A stretch of DNA of 64,000 bases from Cryobacterium sp. PH31-L1 (GCF_030063145.1 NZ_JASISM010000003.1:248001-312000); one strand, 5' to 3'. Shown: positions 40,623-49,665, counted from the stretch's first letter. Numbers and translations: made by a program. The notes: generated by a model not told the origin, from the sequence alone.

Positions 40623-42053
40623 ATGACCAGCACAATTTTCGACCGAGCCCGGCCCGCGGCATCCGTTGTCGCAGCTTCACTCGTCGGCACCCGGCAGGGC
40701 TCCTTCTGGCTCGACGATCTCGCGCCGCGGGCGAATTATCCGCGGCTGTCCGGCAACCTCAACTGCGACCTCGCGATCGTGGGCGGAGGCTATCTGGGTC
40801 TGTGGAGCGCGGTGCTGGCCAAGCAGCAGAACCCGGCTGCCCGCGTGGTACTGCTGGAGGCGCGCACGGTTGGCTGGGCGGCATCCGGTCGCAACGGCGG
40901 CTTCTGCGAGGCGAGCCTCACCCACGGCGAAGAGAACGGACGCACGCGCTGGCCGCAGGAGATCGACCGGCTGACCGAGCTTGGTAATGAGAACCTCGAC
41001 GAAATCGAGCGAGCCGTGGCCGCACTCGGCCTGGACTGCGATTTCGAGCGCACCGGTGCCATCGACCTCGCCATCGAGGACCATCAGATCGAGTGGCTCC
41101 GCGAGGAGACGACCGACGAGAACACCGTGTTTCTCGATGCCGAGGCTGTTCAGGCTGAGGTCGCCTCGCCGACCTACCTGGCCGGGGTCTGGCATCGGCG
41201 CAGCAACGCGCTCGTGCACCCCGGCAAGCTCGCTGCCGAGCTGGCCCGGGTCGCAACCGAGCTCGGCGTGGAGATCTTCGAACATTCCCTCGTGCAGAAA
41301 CTCGACACGACCGGACTGACCGCGGCGCAGGGCACCCGGGTTGTGACGGCGGGTGGCACCGTGACAGCCCAGAGAACGGCCCTCGCCACGAACGTGTTCC
41401 CCTCGCTGCTCAAGCGCAACAAACTCGCGACCGTGCCGGTCTACGATTACGTGCTGATGACCGAGCCGCTCGATGCGAGTCAACTTGCCGCGATCGGCTG
41501 GCAGAACCGGCAGGGGCTGGCCGACCTCGCCAACCAGTTTCACTACTATCGGCTCAGCTCCGACAACCGCATTCTGTTCGGCGGCTACGACGCCGTCTAT
41601 CACTACGGTCGCAAGGTGCGCAGCAGCTACGAGAACCGACCCGAGAGCTTCGAAAAGCTCGCGAACCACTTCTTCACGACGTTTCCGCAGCTGGCTGGCG
41701 TGCGCTTCAGCCACAAGTGGGCCGGCGCCATCGACACGTCGACCCAGTTCTGCGCCTTCTTCGGGCAGGCGCGTGGCGGCCGCATCAGCTACGCGGCCGG
41801 CTTCACCGGCCTCGGCGTTGGAGCCACGCACTTCGCCGCCCAGGTCATGCTCGACCAGCTGGCCGGCCGCACCACGGAGCGCACTGAACTGGCCATGGTG
41901 CGGGGCCGGCCGCTGCCGTTTCCGCCGGAACCCATCGCATCCGCTGGAATTCAGGCGACCCGCTGGGCGCTCAATCGCGCCGACCACAACCGCGGTGAGC
42001 GCAACGCCCTGCTCAAGACCCTCGACGCCCTGGGGCTGGGGTTCGACTCCTAG
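40623..42053 (+). CDS. FAD-dependent amine/amino-acid oxidase of the DAO family
   Basis: 476 residues from the ATG at 40623; an upstream extension to 40365 is low-complexity. The N-terminal dinucleotide-binding motif LAIVGGGYLGLWSAVLA is followed by LLEARTVGWAASGRNGGFCE (~65-85), typical of DadA/PuuB-type oxidases. The C-terminal FAD-contacting segment is SYAAGFTGLGVGATHFAAQV (~385-405). It probably oxidises an amine or imino compound such as gamma-glutamylputrescine, sarcosine-like compounds or an amino acid, producing H2O2 and possibly formaldehyde. The latter would fit the adjacent hxlBA; this link is inference. Confidence 0.85.
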   Translation: MTSTIFDRARPAASVVAASLVGTRQGSFWLDDLAPRANYPRLSGNLNCDLAIVGGGYLGLWSAVLAKQQNPAARVVLLEARTVGWAASGRNGGFCEASLTHGEENGRTRWPQEIDRLTELGNENLDEIERAVAALGLDCDFERTGAIDLAIEDHQIEWLREETTDENTVFLDAEAVQAEVASPTYLAGVWHRRSNALVHPGKLAAELARVATELGVEIFEHSLVQKLDTTGLTAAQGTRVVTAGGTVTAQRTALATNVFPSLLKRNKLATVPVYDYVLMTEPLDASQLAAIGWQNRQGLADLANQFHYYRLSSDNRILFGGYDAVYHYGRKVRSSYENRPESFEKLANHFFTTFPQLAGVRFSHKWAGAIDTSTQFCAFFGQARGGRISYAAGFTGLGVGATHFAAQVMLDQLAGRTTERTELAMVRGRPLPFPPEPIASAGIQATRWALNRADHNRGERNALLKTLDALGLGFDS

Positions 42054-42065
42054 CTGGGCGACGCG

Positions 42066-42096
42066 GCGCCACAGTGTGCGCGCGGGTTTGTGGCGC
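42066..42096 (+). terminator. Terminator-like hairpin after the FAD oxidase
   Basis: GCGCCACA (42066-42073) pairs with TGTGGCGC (42089-42096). The perfect 8-bp stem lies 13 bp after the stop. No U-run follows. A second hairpin lies at 42105. Confidence 0.55.
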
Positions 42097-42104
42097 GCGG
42101 CCTA

Positions 42105-42146
42105 AAGTTGCACGCGACCCCGGCAAGCCCGGCGCGCGTGCAGCTT
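42105..42146. terminator. Second hairpin in the gap
   Basis: AAGTTGCACGCG and CGCGTGCAGCTT form a 12-bp stem with one mismatch around an 18-base loop. It lies between the convergent FAD oxidase and HAD phosphatase genes (gap 42054-42236). The gap otherwise has only alternating GCGC runs. Confidence 0.5.
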
Positions 42147-42236
42147 CCGCGCGCACCGGCACGATTCGAACGCACGATGAGCGCGAGACCAGCGGATGCC
42201 CGCGCTCGGCTCGCGCGCATCCCGATCAGCCGGGCG

Positions 42237-42905
42237 TCAGCCGAGCAGCAGTTTGCCGAGTTGGTCGGTCGAGTGCACGACAGCGGTCGCCGCGGCCGCC
42301 TCGGCGGGAGAGCCGTAGCCCCACTCCACCAGAATCGCCGGAATGCCGTTGGCCTGGGCGCCGATGGCGTCGTAGCTGCGGTCACCGACCATAACGGCGC
42401 CGCTCGTGTCGACGCCGGTCGCGGCCAGGCGGGCCAGGGCCTCGGCGACGATGTCGGCCTTGTGGCTGCGGGTATCATCGGCGGAGGCGCCGACCGTGGC
42501 CGTGAAATACTTCGCGAGGTCGAAGTGCGTGAGAATCGCGATCGCACTGAGTTCGGGCTTGCTCGTGGCCAGGGCGAGCGGAATGCCGGCCGAGTGAATG
42601 CGCTCGAGCAGGCCGGCGACGCCGGGAAAGACGGCCGTGTCGAGGGCGGCTGCGCCGTGATACTCGGCCCGGTAGACCGCAATGGCCTCCACGGCTTCAT
42701 CGGGGGTCATGCCCGCGTATTCCTGGAAAGCGTCGAGCATCGGCGGGCCGACGTAGGCGAGCAGTTCAGCCGCGGAAGGGACCGGGCGGCCGAGCCGGGT
42801 GAAGGTGCGGGCCAGTGAGCTGGTGATTGCCGGGGCGGAATCGGTGATGGTTCCGTCGAGGTCGAAGAGGATGGCGCTCCAGGTGCGCGTCAATGTTGCG
42901 TTCAT
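42237..42905 (-). CDS. HAD-family phosphatase, phosphoglycolate phosphatase-like
   Basis: 222 residues from the ATG at 42905. HAD motif I is in AILFDLDGTITDSAPAI (nucleophile Asp), motif II in LALATSKPE, motif III in the following Lys-containing helix, and motif IV in VMVGDRSYDAIGA. The cap is the helical C1 type. These features point to a Gph/PGMB-like phosphatase acting on a small phosphorylated sugar or 2-phosphoglycolate. The exact substrate cannot be read. It is the last gene before the debranching enzyme gene, with both on the minus strand and 76 bp apart. Confidence 0.85.
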   Translation of the reverse strand: MNATLTRTWSAILFDLDGTITDSAPAITSSLARTFTRLGRPVPSAAELLAYVGPPMLDAFQEYAGMTPDEAVEAIAVYRAEYHGAAALDTAVFPGVAGLLERIHSAGIPLALATSKPELSAIAILTHFDLAKYFTATVGASADDTRSHKADIVAEALARLAATGVDTSGAVMVGDRSYDAIGAQANGIPAILVEWGYGSPAEAAAATAVVHSTDQLGKLLLG

Positions 42906-42981
42906 TCGGCACAGCCTAGGGGGTCTCCGGGGAATGTACCCCATTTGCCCACTATTCCTCAGCTTTCCCACGGTTTGGAAC

Positions 42982-45030
42982 TCAGCGAACCTCGATCGCT
43001 GCTCCGGACGCCGCTGCAATCTCGCCCTCATCATTGACCGTCAGGGAGAAGCCCGCGCCGGCAAAGCTGAGGCCGGACACGGTCATGGGAGTGAGGCCGC
43101 TGCGCATCGGGGTCACACCCAGCACTCCGCCGGGTGCATCCGCGTTCAGCCCGAGAGCACTCGCGAGAACCGAAATTGCCGAGGCGGCCGACCACGCCTG
43201 CGGTCGGCAGGCGGCCGGGTAGGGAATGGGCCGGGCGAGGGCAGCGGCCGAGTCGCCGGAGTGCAGTTCGGGCATGCGGTAGTCGAAGCTGGCCGCGGCG
43301 GCCAACAGCCCGTTCGTCAGAACGTTGGCTTCGGTGCGAAATCCGTCCCTGGCCAGCCCGGCAATAGCGATCGCCGTGTCATGAGCCCAGACGCTGCCAC
43401 CGTGGTAACTGAGCGGCCAGAATCCGGCAGAATCTGTGCTGAGCGTGCGCAAACCGTAGCCACTGTTCATTTCGGGTGAAACCAGCCTCGCGGCAACGAG
43501 CGCCGACTGCTCCGCACTCAGCAAACCGGTTCCAAGCAGGTGTCCGAGGTTGCTCGTCACGGTGTCGACCGGGCGCTTGGCTGCGTCGAGGGCGATGGCC
43601 GGGTACGCGCCGTCGGGCGAGTCGACCCAGAATTCTTCGTTGAAACGCTTCTGCAGAGCGGATGCCCACAGTCGCCACCCGGCGCCGCCCGGCTCGCCGA
43701 AGTGGTCGAGCAGGTCCGCTCCGTGCATGGCCGCCTCGTAGGCGTAGGCCTGAACCTCACACAGGGCGATCGGCCCTTCGGCAAGGCTGCCGTCACGCCA
43801 CTGCACCGAGTCTCCGGAGTCCTTCCAGCCCTGGTTGGACAGCCCGTGCCCGGTCGTATCCGTGTATTCCAACAATCCGTCGCCGTCGGCGTCGCCGAAA
43901 TCGCGCATCCACTCCAGCGCCGAAACCAGGTTGGGCAGAAGCGCATGCACCTCGGCGTCGGGCAGCCCCCACTTCCACGCATCGTGCAGCAGGCAGACCC
44001 AGAGTGGCGTGGCGTCGACGGTGCCGTAGTAGAGCGGTGGCAGGTAGACGCCTTCACCGTGGATGACCAGGGTGTCGCGGCGCAGCTCATGCATGATCTT
44101 GCCGGGTTGTTCGGCGGTGTCGTCGACGGACGTTACACCCTGCAACCCCGCGAGGACGCGCAGGGTGCCGCCGGCCAGCGTGGTGCCGAGCGGCAGCATC
44201 ATGCGTGCGGCCCAGATGGAGTCCCGGCCGAACAGGGTGAAGAACCACGGGGCGCCGGCTGCGAGGAACACCTCGTCGGGGGCCGCGACGGTTCTCAGTC
44301 GCAGCGAGTCGAGATCGACAAGCGCCTGTTCGACCCAGCGGCCGAGCCGGTCGTCAGCCGAGACCAGCGTGGGAACGCTCCACGAAGCCGGGCCGTCCAC
44401 CCCGCGGACTACTGCCTGGGAGTCGGCCGCGGTGATTGACCAGTCGACTCGCGTCTCGCCGCGGGCCGGAACGGTCACGGGCCAGAGGAGGCGCAAAGTG
44501 CCGTTCGCCAGTTCGGTGATCGAGGCTCCGGTGGCGGTCAGTGCAGCGCTCACCGACGCGTTGAGCCAGGTCGCGGTCGATCCGCTGCGCGCGGTCGGCG
44601 GAGCGGGCTGGACGGGAAGGCCGGACTTGATGTGGTCCATCGTGCTGAGGTCGGGCTGCAACAGCACCTCGATGGTGGTCTCGATCGTGTGCTGCAGGTC
44701 GGAGGCGACCACGAACTCCTCGAAGATACCGGTGACCGTGGTGGTGCGGGTGTGCAGGGTGCGAACGCGAGGGTCGGGCATGCGGTCGTCGAGGTGACGC
44801 TGCAGGGCGATGAATGTGATCGAATCGGCCCCCCGCGGCACGGTGGCAATCAGTTCCCCAGCGCTATTGCCGACGGTGACGCCCAGGCTCGAAACCAGGC
44901 GCACGTCGGAAAAAAAGAAGCCGTGGATGGCTGAGCTTCCGATCGAGCCGTCTGCGGCAGACCAGGCCTGGGTGGGTGCGCGCAGCACGATTATTTCGTC
45001 GTGGATGAGCGGCTGAAGGTTGGCAGACAT
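42982..45030 (-). CDS. Glycogen-debranching-type glycoside hydrolase (amylo-alpha-1,6-glucosidase family)
   Basis: 682 residues. The N-terminal GDE_N-like beta domain spans about 10-210 (DGSIGSSAIHGFFFSDVRLV). The C-terminal (alpha/alpha)6 barrel is about 255-620, with FTLFGRDSIWAARMMLPLG, GWKDSGDSVQWRDGSLAEGP and EVQAYAYEAAMHGADLLD. Members act on alpha-glucan branches or related oligosaccharides in the cytosol. The gene is divergent from a LacI regulator that leads a sugar ABC importer operon, and palindromic LacI-type sites lie between them. It therefore probably processes the imported oligosaccharide. There is no signal peptide. Confidence 0.85.
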   Translation of the reverse strand: MSANLQPLIHDEIIVLRAPTQAWSAADGSIGSSAIHGFFFSDVRLVSSLGVTVGNSAGELIATVPRGADSITFIALQRHLDDRMPDPRVRTLHTRTTTVTGIFEEFVVASDLQHTIETTIEVLLQPDLSTMDHIKSGLPVQPAPPTARSGSTATWLNASVSAALTATGASITELANGTLRLLWPVTVPARGETRVDWSITAADSQAVVRGVDGPASWSVPTLVSADDRLGRWVEQALVDLDSLRLRTVAAPDEVFLAAGAPWFFTLFGRDSIWAARMMLPLGTTLAGGTLRVLAGLQGVTSVDDTAEQPGKIMHELRRDTLVIHGEGVYLPPLYYGTVDATPLWVCLLHDAWKWGLPDAEVHALLPNLVSALEWMRDFGDADGDGLLEYTDTTGHGLSNQGWKDSGDSVQWRDGSLAEGPIALCEVQAYAYEAAMHGADLLDHFGEPGGAGWRLWASALQKRFNEEFWVDSPDGAYPAIALDAAKRPVDTVTSNLGHLLGTGLLSAEQSALVAARLVSPEMNSGYGLRTLSTDSAGFWPLSYHGGSVWAHDTAIAIAGLARDGFRTEANVLTNGLLAAAASFDYRMPELHSGDSAAALARPIPYPAACRPQAWSAASAISVLASALGLNADAPGGVLGVTPMRSGLTPMTVSGLSFAGAGFSLTVNDEGEIAAASGAAIEVR

Positions 45031-45066
45031 CGTGTGTCACGACTCCTCATCGAATTGCGGCAAGCG

Positions 45067-45094
45067 TTGACATTCACCGCTCAACAGGTAATGT
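45067..45094 (+). promoter_or_regulatory. Sigma-70-type promoter for the LacI/ABC operon
   Basis: TTGACA (45067-45072), 16-bp spacer, TAATGT (45089-45094). The LacI-type operator begins ten bases downstream, covering the expected start site, so repression by blocking initiation is plausible. Confidence 0.6.
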
Positions 45095-45103
45095 AACACC
45101 TAG

Positions 45104-45121
45104 AATTTGAACGATCAAATT
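45104..45121. promoter_or_regulatory. LacI-type operator 1
   Basis: AATTTGA-ACGA-TCAAATT, a perfect 7-bp inverted repeat with a CG at the centre. That central CG step is usual in LacI-family operators. It lies in the 187-bp gap between the debranching enzyme and the LacI gene. Confidence 0.8.
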
Positions 45122-45166
45122 TCTGACCGGCAGCTGAAAGTTCGCTCCATTCCAGTCCGGGTCACT

Positions 45167-45182
45167 ATTTGAACGATCTAAC
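45167..45182. promoter_or_regulatory. LacI-type operator 2
   Basis: ATTTGA-ACGA-TCTAAC, nearly the same as operator 1 (TTTGAACGATC shared) with one weaker arm. The centres are 62 bp apart, about six helical turns, which would allow looping. It lies 35 bp before the LacI start codon. Confidence 0.7.
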
Positions 45183-45217
45183 CGACACACCCGCTACACC
45201 GGCCAAAGGAGACCTCC

Positions 45218-46306
45218 GTGAGACTGCCAACGGTCGAAGATGTCGCGCGTACCGCCCGGGTGTCGCGGCAGACGGTGTCGAATGTGATCAACACGCCGGC
45301 GCGGGTGAAGCCGGCCACCCTCCTGCGTGTGCAGGCCGCGATCAGAGAACTCGATTACCGGCCCAATCAATCGGCGCGCCGGCTGCGGCAGCAGAAATCG
45401 GCGACCATCGGCATCCGCCTGGACCCGCAGCTGAACGGTATCTCGGGAGCGGTGCTCGACCGCTTTCTGCACTCCCTCACCGAGCAGGCCACCGAACGCG
45501 GGCTTCGGGTGCTGTTGTTCACGGCCGCGACGCCGACCGAAGAGATTGACCAGATCCGCGCCCTGCGCGACGGCGCCGACGTGGATGCTTTTGTACTCAC
45601 CGCCACGTTCGACCACGACCCGCGACCGGAATGGCTGATCGAGCAGAAGATTCCGTTCGTGACCTTCGGGCGGCCGTGGGGGATCGACGACCTCAACGAC
45701 CCCCAGCACCGCTGGGTTGACGTCGATGGTCGGCGCGGCGTGTACGCTGCCACCCTGTCGTTGCTCGATGCGGGGGCCGAACGTGTGGCCTGGATCGGTT
45801 GGCCGCCGCCGACCGCAACCGGTGACGACCGGCGCTCCGGTTGGGAAGACGCGATGCGCGAGCGACTGGGCCTCGGCGACGCCGAGCTCGCAAGTTTGTG
45901 CACCGAGGTGGTCGATGACGTCGCCGAGGCGACAAACGCCGTCGCCAACGTGCTCGCCGGAGCCGTGCTACCCGACGGCATGGTTTGCGCGAGCGACACC
46001 CTGGCCCTGGGGGCGCTCATCGCTGCGTCGACTGCCGGGCGCCGGGACATTCCCATCATCGGTTTCGACGACACACCGGTCGCTGCCGCTCTGGGCATAT
46101 CCAGCGTGGAGCAGCGACTCGACCAGGTGGCCGCGGGCGCGCTGGCCCTGCTGCTCGGCCCGGTCGGCGACAGCGTGGTCGCCTCCGGTGCACTCGACGT
46201 CGCCCACCGACTCATCGAGCCAGCCCTCGTTCTACGACGGCCCCAGGATTTGCCTATGTTCAACCCCTCCCGCATCGACGGCACTGCCGCCGCCGATAAG
46301 CACTGA
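45218..46306 (+). CDS. LacI-family regulator of the sugar operon
   Basis: 362 residues from the GTG at 45218, with AAAGGAGA upstream. N-terminal LacI helix-turn-helix: TVEDVARTARVSRQTVSNVI, and the hinge LDYRPNQSARRLRQQ. A periplasmic-binding-protein-like ligand domain spans about 60-340, with MVCASDTLALGALIA and IPIIGFDDTPVAAALG. It is the first gene of an operon with an ABC importer, and divergent from the debranching enzyme. Two similar palindromes in between make autorepression and control of both directions likely. The effector is presumably the imported oligosaccharide. Confidence 0.93.
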   Translation: MRLPTVEDVARTARVSRQTVSNVINTPARVKPATLLRVQAAIRELDYRPNQSARRLRQQKSATIGIRLDPQLNGISGAVLDRFLHSLTEQATERGLRVLLFTAATPTEEIDQIRALRDGADVDAFVLTATFDHDPRPEWLIEQKIPFVTFGRPWGIDDLNDPQHRWVDVDGRRGVYAATLSLLDAGAERVAWIGWPPPTATGDDRRSGWEDAMRERLGLGDAELASLCTEVVDDVAEATNAVANVLAGAVLPDGMVCASDTLALGALIAASTAGRRDIPIIGFDDTPVAAALGISSVEQRLDQVAAGALALLLGPVGDSVVASGALDVAHRLIEPALVLRRPQDLPMFNPSRIDGTAAADKH

Positions 46307-46320
46307 AAGGAAAAACTCCC

Positions 46321-47550
46321 ATGATGAAGAAGACCTGGGTCGCAGCGACCCTAGCGATCGGCCTCGCGGCCTCCCTCGCCGGCTGCTCCGCCGGAAACGG
46401 CGGCGACTCCACCGGTGGACAGAAACTCACCGTGATGATCGGCTCGTCCGGCGACGCCGAGACCGCGGCCGTCGAGGCTGCCACCGCGGCCTGGGCGGCC
46501 GACAACGACGCCACCGTCGAGGTGGTCGTGGCAAGCGACCTCAACCAGCAGCTCAGCCAGGGGTTCGCGGGCGATGCCGCCCCCGACCTCTTCTACATGG
46601 GCTGGGACCAGTTCCAGACCTACGCGAGCAATGGCTATCTCGACCCCTATGCCGACAACCTTCCGAACAAAGACGGTTTCTATCCCACGCTGACCGACAC
46701 CTTCAGCTACGACGGCACCTTCACCTGTGCACCCAAGGACTTCTCCACCCTCGGCCTCATCATCAACACCGACTCCTGGGCGGCAGCGGGCCTGACCGAC
46801 GCCGACGTGCCCACCGACTGGGACAGCCTCGAGACCGTTGCCAAGACCCTCACCACCGACACGCAGGTCGGCCTCTCATTCGGGTTGGAATACGCCCGCG
46901 CCGGAGCGTTCATGAACCAGGCCGGCGGCCACCTGGTCAGTGACGACGGCACCACCGTCGATGCCGACAGTGCCGAGAACATCGCCGGGCTCGAGTACAT
47001 CCAGAAGTTGCACACCGACGGCGTGCTGAAGTTTCCGACCGAGCTCGACGCCGGCTGGTCCGGTGAAGCGCTCGGCGCGGGCAAGGCCGCCATGGTCATC
47101 GAAGGACCGTGGATCAAAGGCATCGCCGCCGACTTCCCCGACACCAACTACGCCGCCTACGAACTGCCGGCCGGCCCCGGCGGCCAGTCCACCTTCAGCT
47201 TCACCAACTGCTGGGGAATTCCGCAGAACTCCGACACAGCGGATGCCGCCACCTCCCTCGTCGAGTTCCTCACCAGCGATGACCAGCAGCTCAAAGCCGC
47301 TGCGGCCTTCGGCGTGATCCCCTCGACCGAGTCCGCCGCGGCGACCTACGCCGAGACCTACCCCGAGAACGCGTCGTTCGTGGCCAGTGCCGACTACGCG
47401 GTCAGTCCGGTGAACTTCGCCGGATCGGCCTCGGCCATGACTGACTTCAACTCGAAGCTTGAGGGCCTCATCGGCGGCGACCCGAAGGCGATCCTCGAAT
47501 CGCTGCAAACCAGCCTGCAGGCCACCCTCGACGAGGCCAACGCCAAGTAG
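46321..47550 (+). CDS. Sugar ABC transporter substrate-binding lipoprotein
   Basis: 409 residues. Lipoprotein signal with lipobox LAGC (Cys ~22). Extracellular solute-binding protein family 1: KLTVMIGSSGDAETAAVEAA near the start, LFYMGWDQFQTYASNGYLDP (~85-105), GKAAMVIEGPWIKG (~255-268) and TNCWGIPQNSDTADA. It binds a sugar or oligosaccharide outside the membrane and delivers it to the two permeases that follow. AAAGGAAAAAC precedes the start. A strong hairpin lies just after the stop, probably keeping this transcript more abundant than the permease part. Confidence 0.93.
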   Translation: MMKKTWVAATLAIGLAASLAGCSAGNGGDSTGGQKLTVMIGSSGDAETAAVEAATAAWAADNDATVEVVVASDLNQQLSQGFAGDAAPDLFYMGWDQFQTYASNGYLDPYADNLPNKDGFYPTLTDTFSYDGTFTCAPKDFSTLGLIINTDSWAAAGLTDADVPTDWDSLETVAKTLTTDTQVGLSFGLEYARAGAFMNQAGGHLVSDDGTTVDADSAENIAGLEYIQKLHTDGVLKFPTELDAGWSGEALGAGKAAMVIEGPWIKGIAADFPDTNYAAYELPAGPGGQSTFSFTNCWGIPQNSDTADAATSLVEFLTSDDQQLKAAAAFGVIPSTESAAATYAETYPENASFVASADYAVSPVNFAGSASAMTDFNSKLEGLIGGDPKAILESLQTSLQATLDEANAK

Positions 47551-47556
47551 CGCCTC

Positions 47557-47582
47557 TGTGCCCGGCCCTCGGGCCGGGCACA
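47557..47582 (+). terminator. Strong hairpin between binding protein and permease genes
   Basis: TGTGCCCGGCCC and GGGCCGGGCACA form a perfect 12-bp stem with a 2-base loop. No U-run follows. By analogy with malE-malF it may stabilise or partly terminate the transcript so that more binding protein than permease is made. Confidence 0.75.
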
Positions 47583-47609
47583 CCCGCTGACGGTATCAAG
47601 GGAGACACC

Positions 47610-48743
47610 ATGGCACGCACACTGACGGCCGGCGCGCGCGGGTCGCGCGGAGGCATCCGCTCGGGGGAAGCGAAATTTGGCTGGCTGTTCATCAGCCCGG
47701 CCATCATCATCATTGGATTGTTCCTCGTGGTGCCGATTCTGCTGGCACTCTACGTGAGCTTCAGCAATTGGAACGGGCTCGGCTCGCCGATCGGCAACTC
47801 GAAAGTGATCGGCACGGGAAACTACGAAAAAGTGCTGATCGACGACGGACTGAGTAAGAGCGACTTCGGAACCTCGATTCGCAACAACCTGTACTACGTG
47901 CTGCTCGTGGTGCCGCTGCAGACGACGCTCGCACTCTTTCTTGCAGTGCAGGTCAACCGTCGAGTCTTGAAGGGCCGCGGCCTGTTTCGCACCGCGTTCT
48001 ACTTTCCGTCAGTGACGAGCTCGATCGCCATCACGTCGATCTTTCTCTTTCTGTTCACCGCCTCGGGCGCCGTCAACTCGGTGCTGCAGTGGTTCGGCGT
48101 CAACGGCCCCAACTGGTTCAATGACCCGAGCGGGGTGATCCATAACCTGCTGGCGGGCGCCGGCGTCACGAGCGCCCCGGCAGCCCTCGCCGGGGAGGGG
48201 CCGCTCGGCATCAGCTGGTGGGAGTGGCTGAGCGGGCCATCCGTGGCCATGAGCACACTGATCATCCTGGCCGTGTTCACGACCTCGGGCACCTTCATGC
48301 TGCTCTTCATCGCGGCGCTGCAGAACATCAGCGGCGAGATCGACGAAGCCGCGGTCATGGACGGCGCCGGAGGCCTGCGCAAGTTCTTCTCGGTGACCCT
48401 GCCGATGCTCACGCCCACCCTGTTCACCGTGCTGACCCTCGGCCTGATCGGATCGTGGCAGCTGTTCGACCAGGTGGCCCTCACCGGCGGCGGCGCGCCC
48501 GGCAAAACCGTACTCACCCCGGCCTACCTGGCCTACGACACCTCGTTCACCGAGCTGAAGTGGGGGCAGGGAGCGGCCATCTCGTTCATCCTGTTCGTGA
48601 TCATCGTGGCGCTCACTTTGTTCCAGCGCTACGTGTTGCGCGACCGCGACGTGGGTAAGAAGGCCGAGCGCAACCGCATCCGTCGTGATGCTGAGATTCA
48701 TGCCAGCGCGGCACGCGCAACCTACCAGGAGGGCCTGAAATGA
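47610..48743 (+). CDS. Sugar ABC permease, MalF type
   Basis: 377 residues. A hydrophobic N-terminal helix (GWLFISPAIIIIGLFLVVPI) is followed by about five further membrane segments and the EAA loop ISGEIDEAAVMDGAGGLRKF (~240-260), which contacts the ATPase. A periplasmic stretch around 150-200 is longer than in many homologues. It forms a channel with the following MalG-type permease. GGGAGA lies near the start. Stop and next start overlap as ATGA. Confidence 0.92.
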   Translation: MARTLTAGARGSRGGIRSGEAKFGWLFISPAIIIIGLFLVVPILLALYVSFSNWNGLGSPIGNSKVIGTGNYEKVLIDDGLSKSDFGTSIRNNLYYVLLVVPLQTTLALFLAVQVNRRVLKGRGLFRTAFYFPSVTSSIAITSIFLFLFTASGAVNSVLQWFGVNGPNWFNDPSGVIHNLLAGAGVTSAPAALAGEGPLGISWWEWLSGPSVAMSTLIILAVFTTSGTFMLLFIAALQNISGEIDEAAVMDGAGGLRKFFSVTLPMLTPTLFTVLTLGLIGSWQLFDQVALTGGGAPGKTVLTPAYLAYDTSFTELKWGQGAAISFILFVIIVALTLFQRYVLRDRDVGKKAERNRIRRDAEIHASAARATYQEGLK

Positions 48744-49657
48744 GCACCCTGACCCCCGAAACCGCCATTCAGGCGGATTCAATCGAGGCCAAGCCACGGC
48801 CGGCGCGTGCCGGGCGGCGCGGCATGTCGCCTCGGGCCCGCACGGTGGCGATCATCAGCTACCTCGGGCTTATCATTCTCGCCCTCGTGTACATCTACCC
48901 GTTCCTCATCTCCATCGCGGGCAGTTTCAAAACGGATGCCGATGCCACCGCCAATCCGCTCTCACTGCTTCCCCAGACCTGGAGTTTCGCCGCCTACGAT
49001 CGACTGTTCACCGACGTGCCTCTGCCGCGCTGGGCGATGAACTCGACCATCATCACGCTGTGCGTGACCTTCGGCCGGGTCTTCTTCGATTCCATCGCCG
49101 GGTACGCGCTGTCACGGCTCAAGTTTCGCGGCCGCGGCGTGATCTTCGCGAGCCTGATCGCGATCATGGCGGTACCGGGAGTGGTGCTCCTGATTCCGCG
49201 GTTTCTGATTCTCAAGGAACTGGGCCTGTTCAACAGCTACGCCGGCATGATTCTGCCCCTGGTCGTCGACGCCGCCGGCATCTTCATCATGAAGCAGTTC
49301 TTCGAGTCGATCCCGGTGAGCGTGGAGGAAGCAGCGCGCATCGACGGCGCCGGCGTCTTTCGAACGTTCTGGACGATCGTGCTGCCGATGGCCCGGCCCG
49401 CAGTCGTGACCCTGTTCATTTTGAGCTTCCAGGGCTCGTGGAACGAGTACGCGCATTTTGTGGTGTCGCGGCAGGACGCCGATCTCAATACCCTGACGAC
49501 CGGCGTGGCCTCACTCGTGTCGGGGCAGCTCGGGTCGGGCAACCAGTATCCGCTCGTGCTCGCTTCGGCGCTGCTGATGACGATCCCGGTGGCCATCATG
49601 TTCTTCATCTTCCAGAAACGCATCATGAACACCACCGAGGGCGGCGAGAAGGGTTAG
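48740..49657 (+). CDS. Sugar ABC permease, MalG type
   Basis: 305 residues. Six membrane segments; the EAA loop is IPVSVEEAARIDGAGVFRTF (~190-210). It starts within the stop of the MalF-type gene, so expression is coupled. There is no ATPase gene in the operon. In actinobacteria, sugar importers of this class commonly share one MsiK-type ATPase encoded elsewhere, so that is expected here. The gene ends inside a hairpin terminator. Confidence 0.92.
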   Translation: MSTLTPETAIQADSIEAKPRPARAGRRGMSPRARTVAIISYLGLIILALVYIYPFLISIAGSFKTDADATANPLSLLPQTWSFAAYDRLFTDVPLPRWAMNSTIITLCVTFGRVFFDSIAGYALSRLKFRGRGVIFASLIAIMAVPGVVLLIPRFLILKELGLFNSYAGMILPLVVDAAGIFIMKQFFESIPVSVEEAARIDGAGVFRTFWTIVLPMARPAVVTLFILSFQGSWNEYAHFVVSRQDADLNTLTTGVASLVSGQLGSGNQYPLVLASALLMTIPVAIMFFIFQKRIMNTTEGGEKG

Positions 49658-49665
49658 CCTTCTCG
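49645..49665 (+). terminator. Terminator at the end of the ABC operon
   Basis: CGAGAAGG-GTTAG-CCTTCTCG: a perfect 8-bp stem with a 5-base loop, overlapping the permease stop codon and followed by TTCCCCCTT. It probably limits read-through into the aldo-keto reductase gene 28 bp later. Confidence 0.75.

Noticed and set aside
42061-42236. Relation of the GCGC-rich gap after the FAD oxidase to repeat family 2
   Set aside because: It shares GGCGCG blocks but lacks the CCACCTATRGCTGGCGCG core and does not align over the full element.
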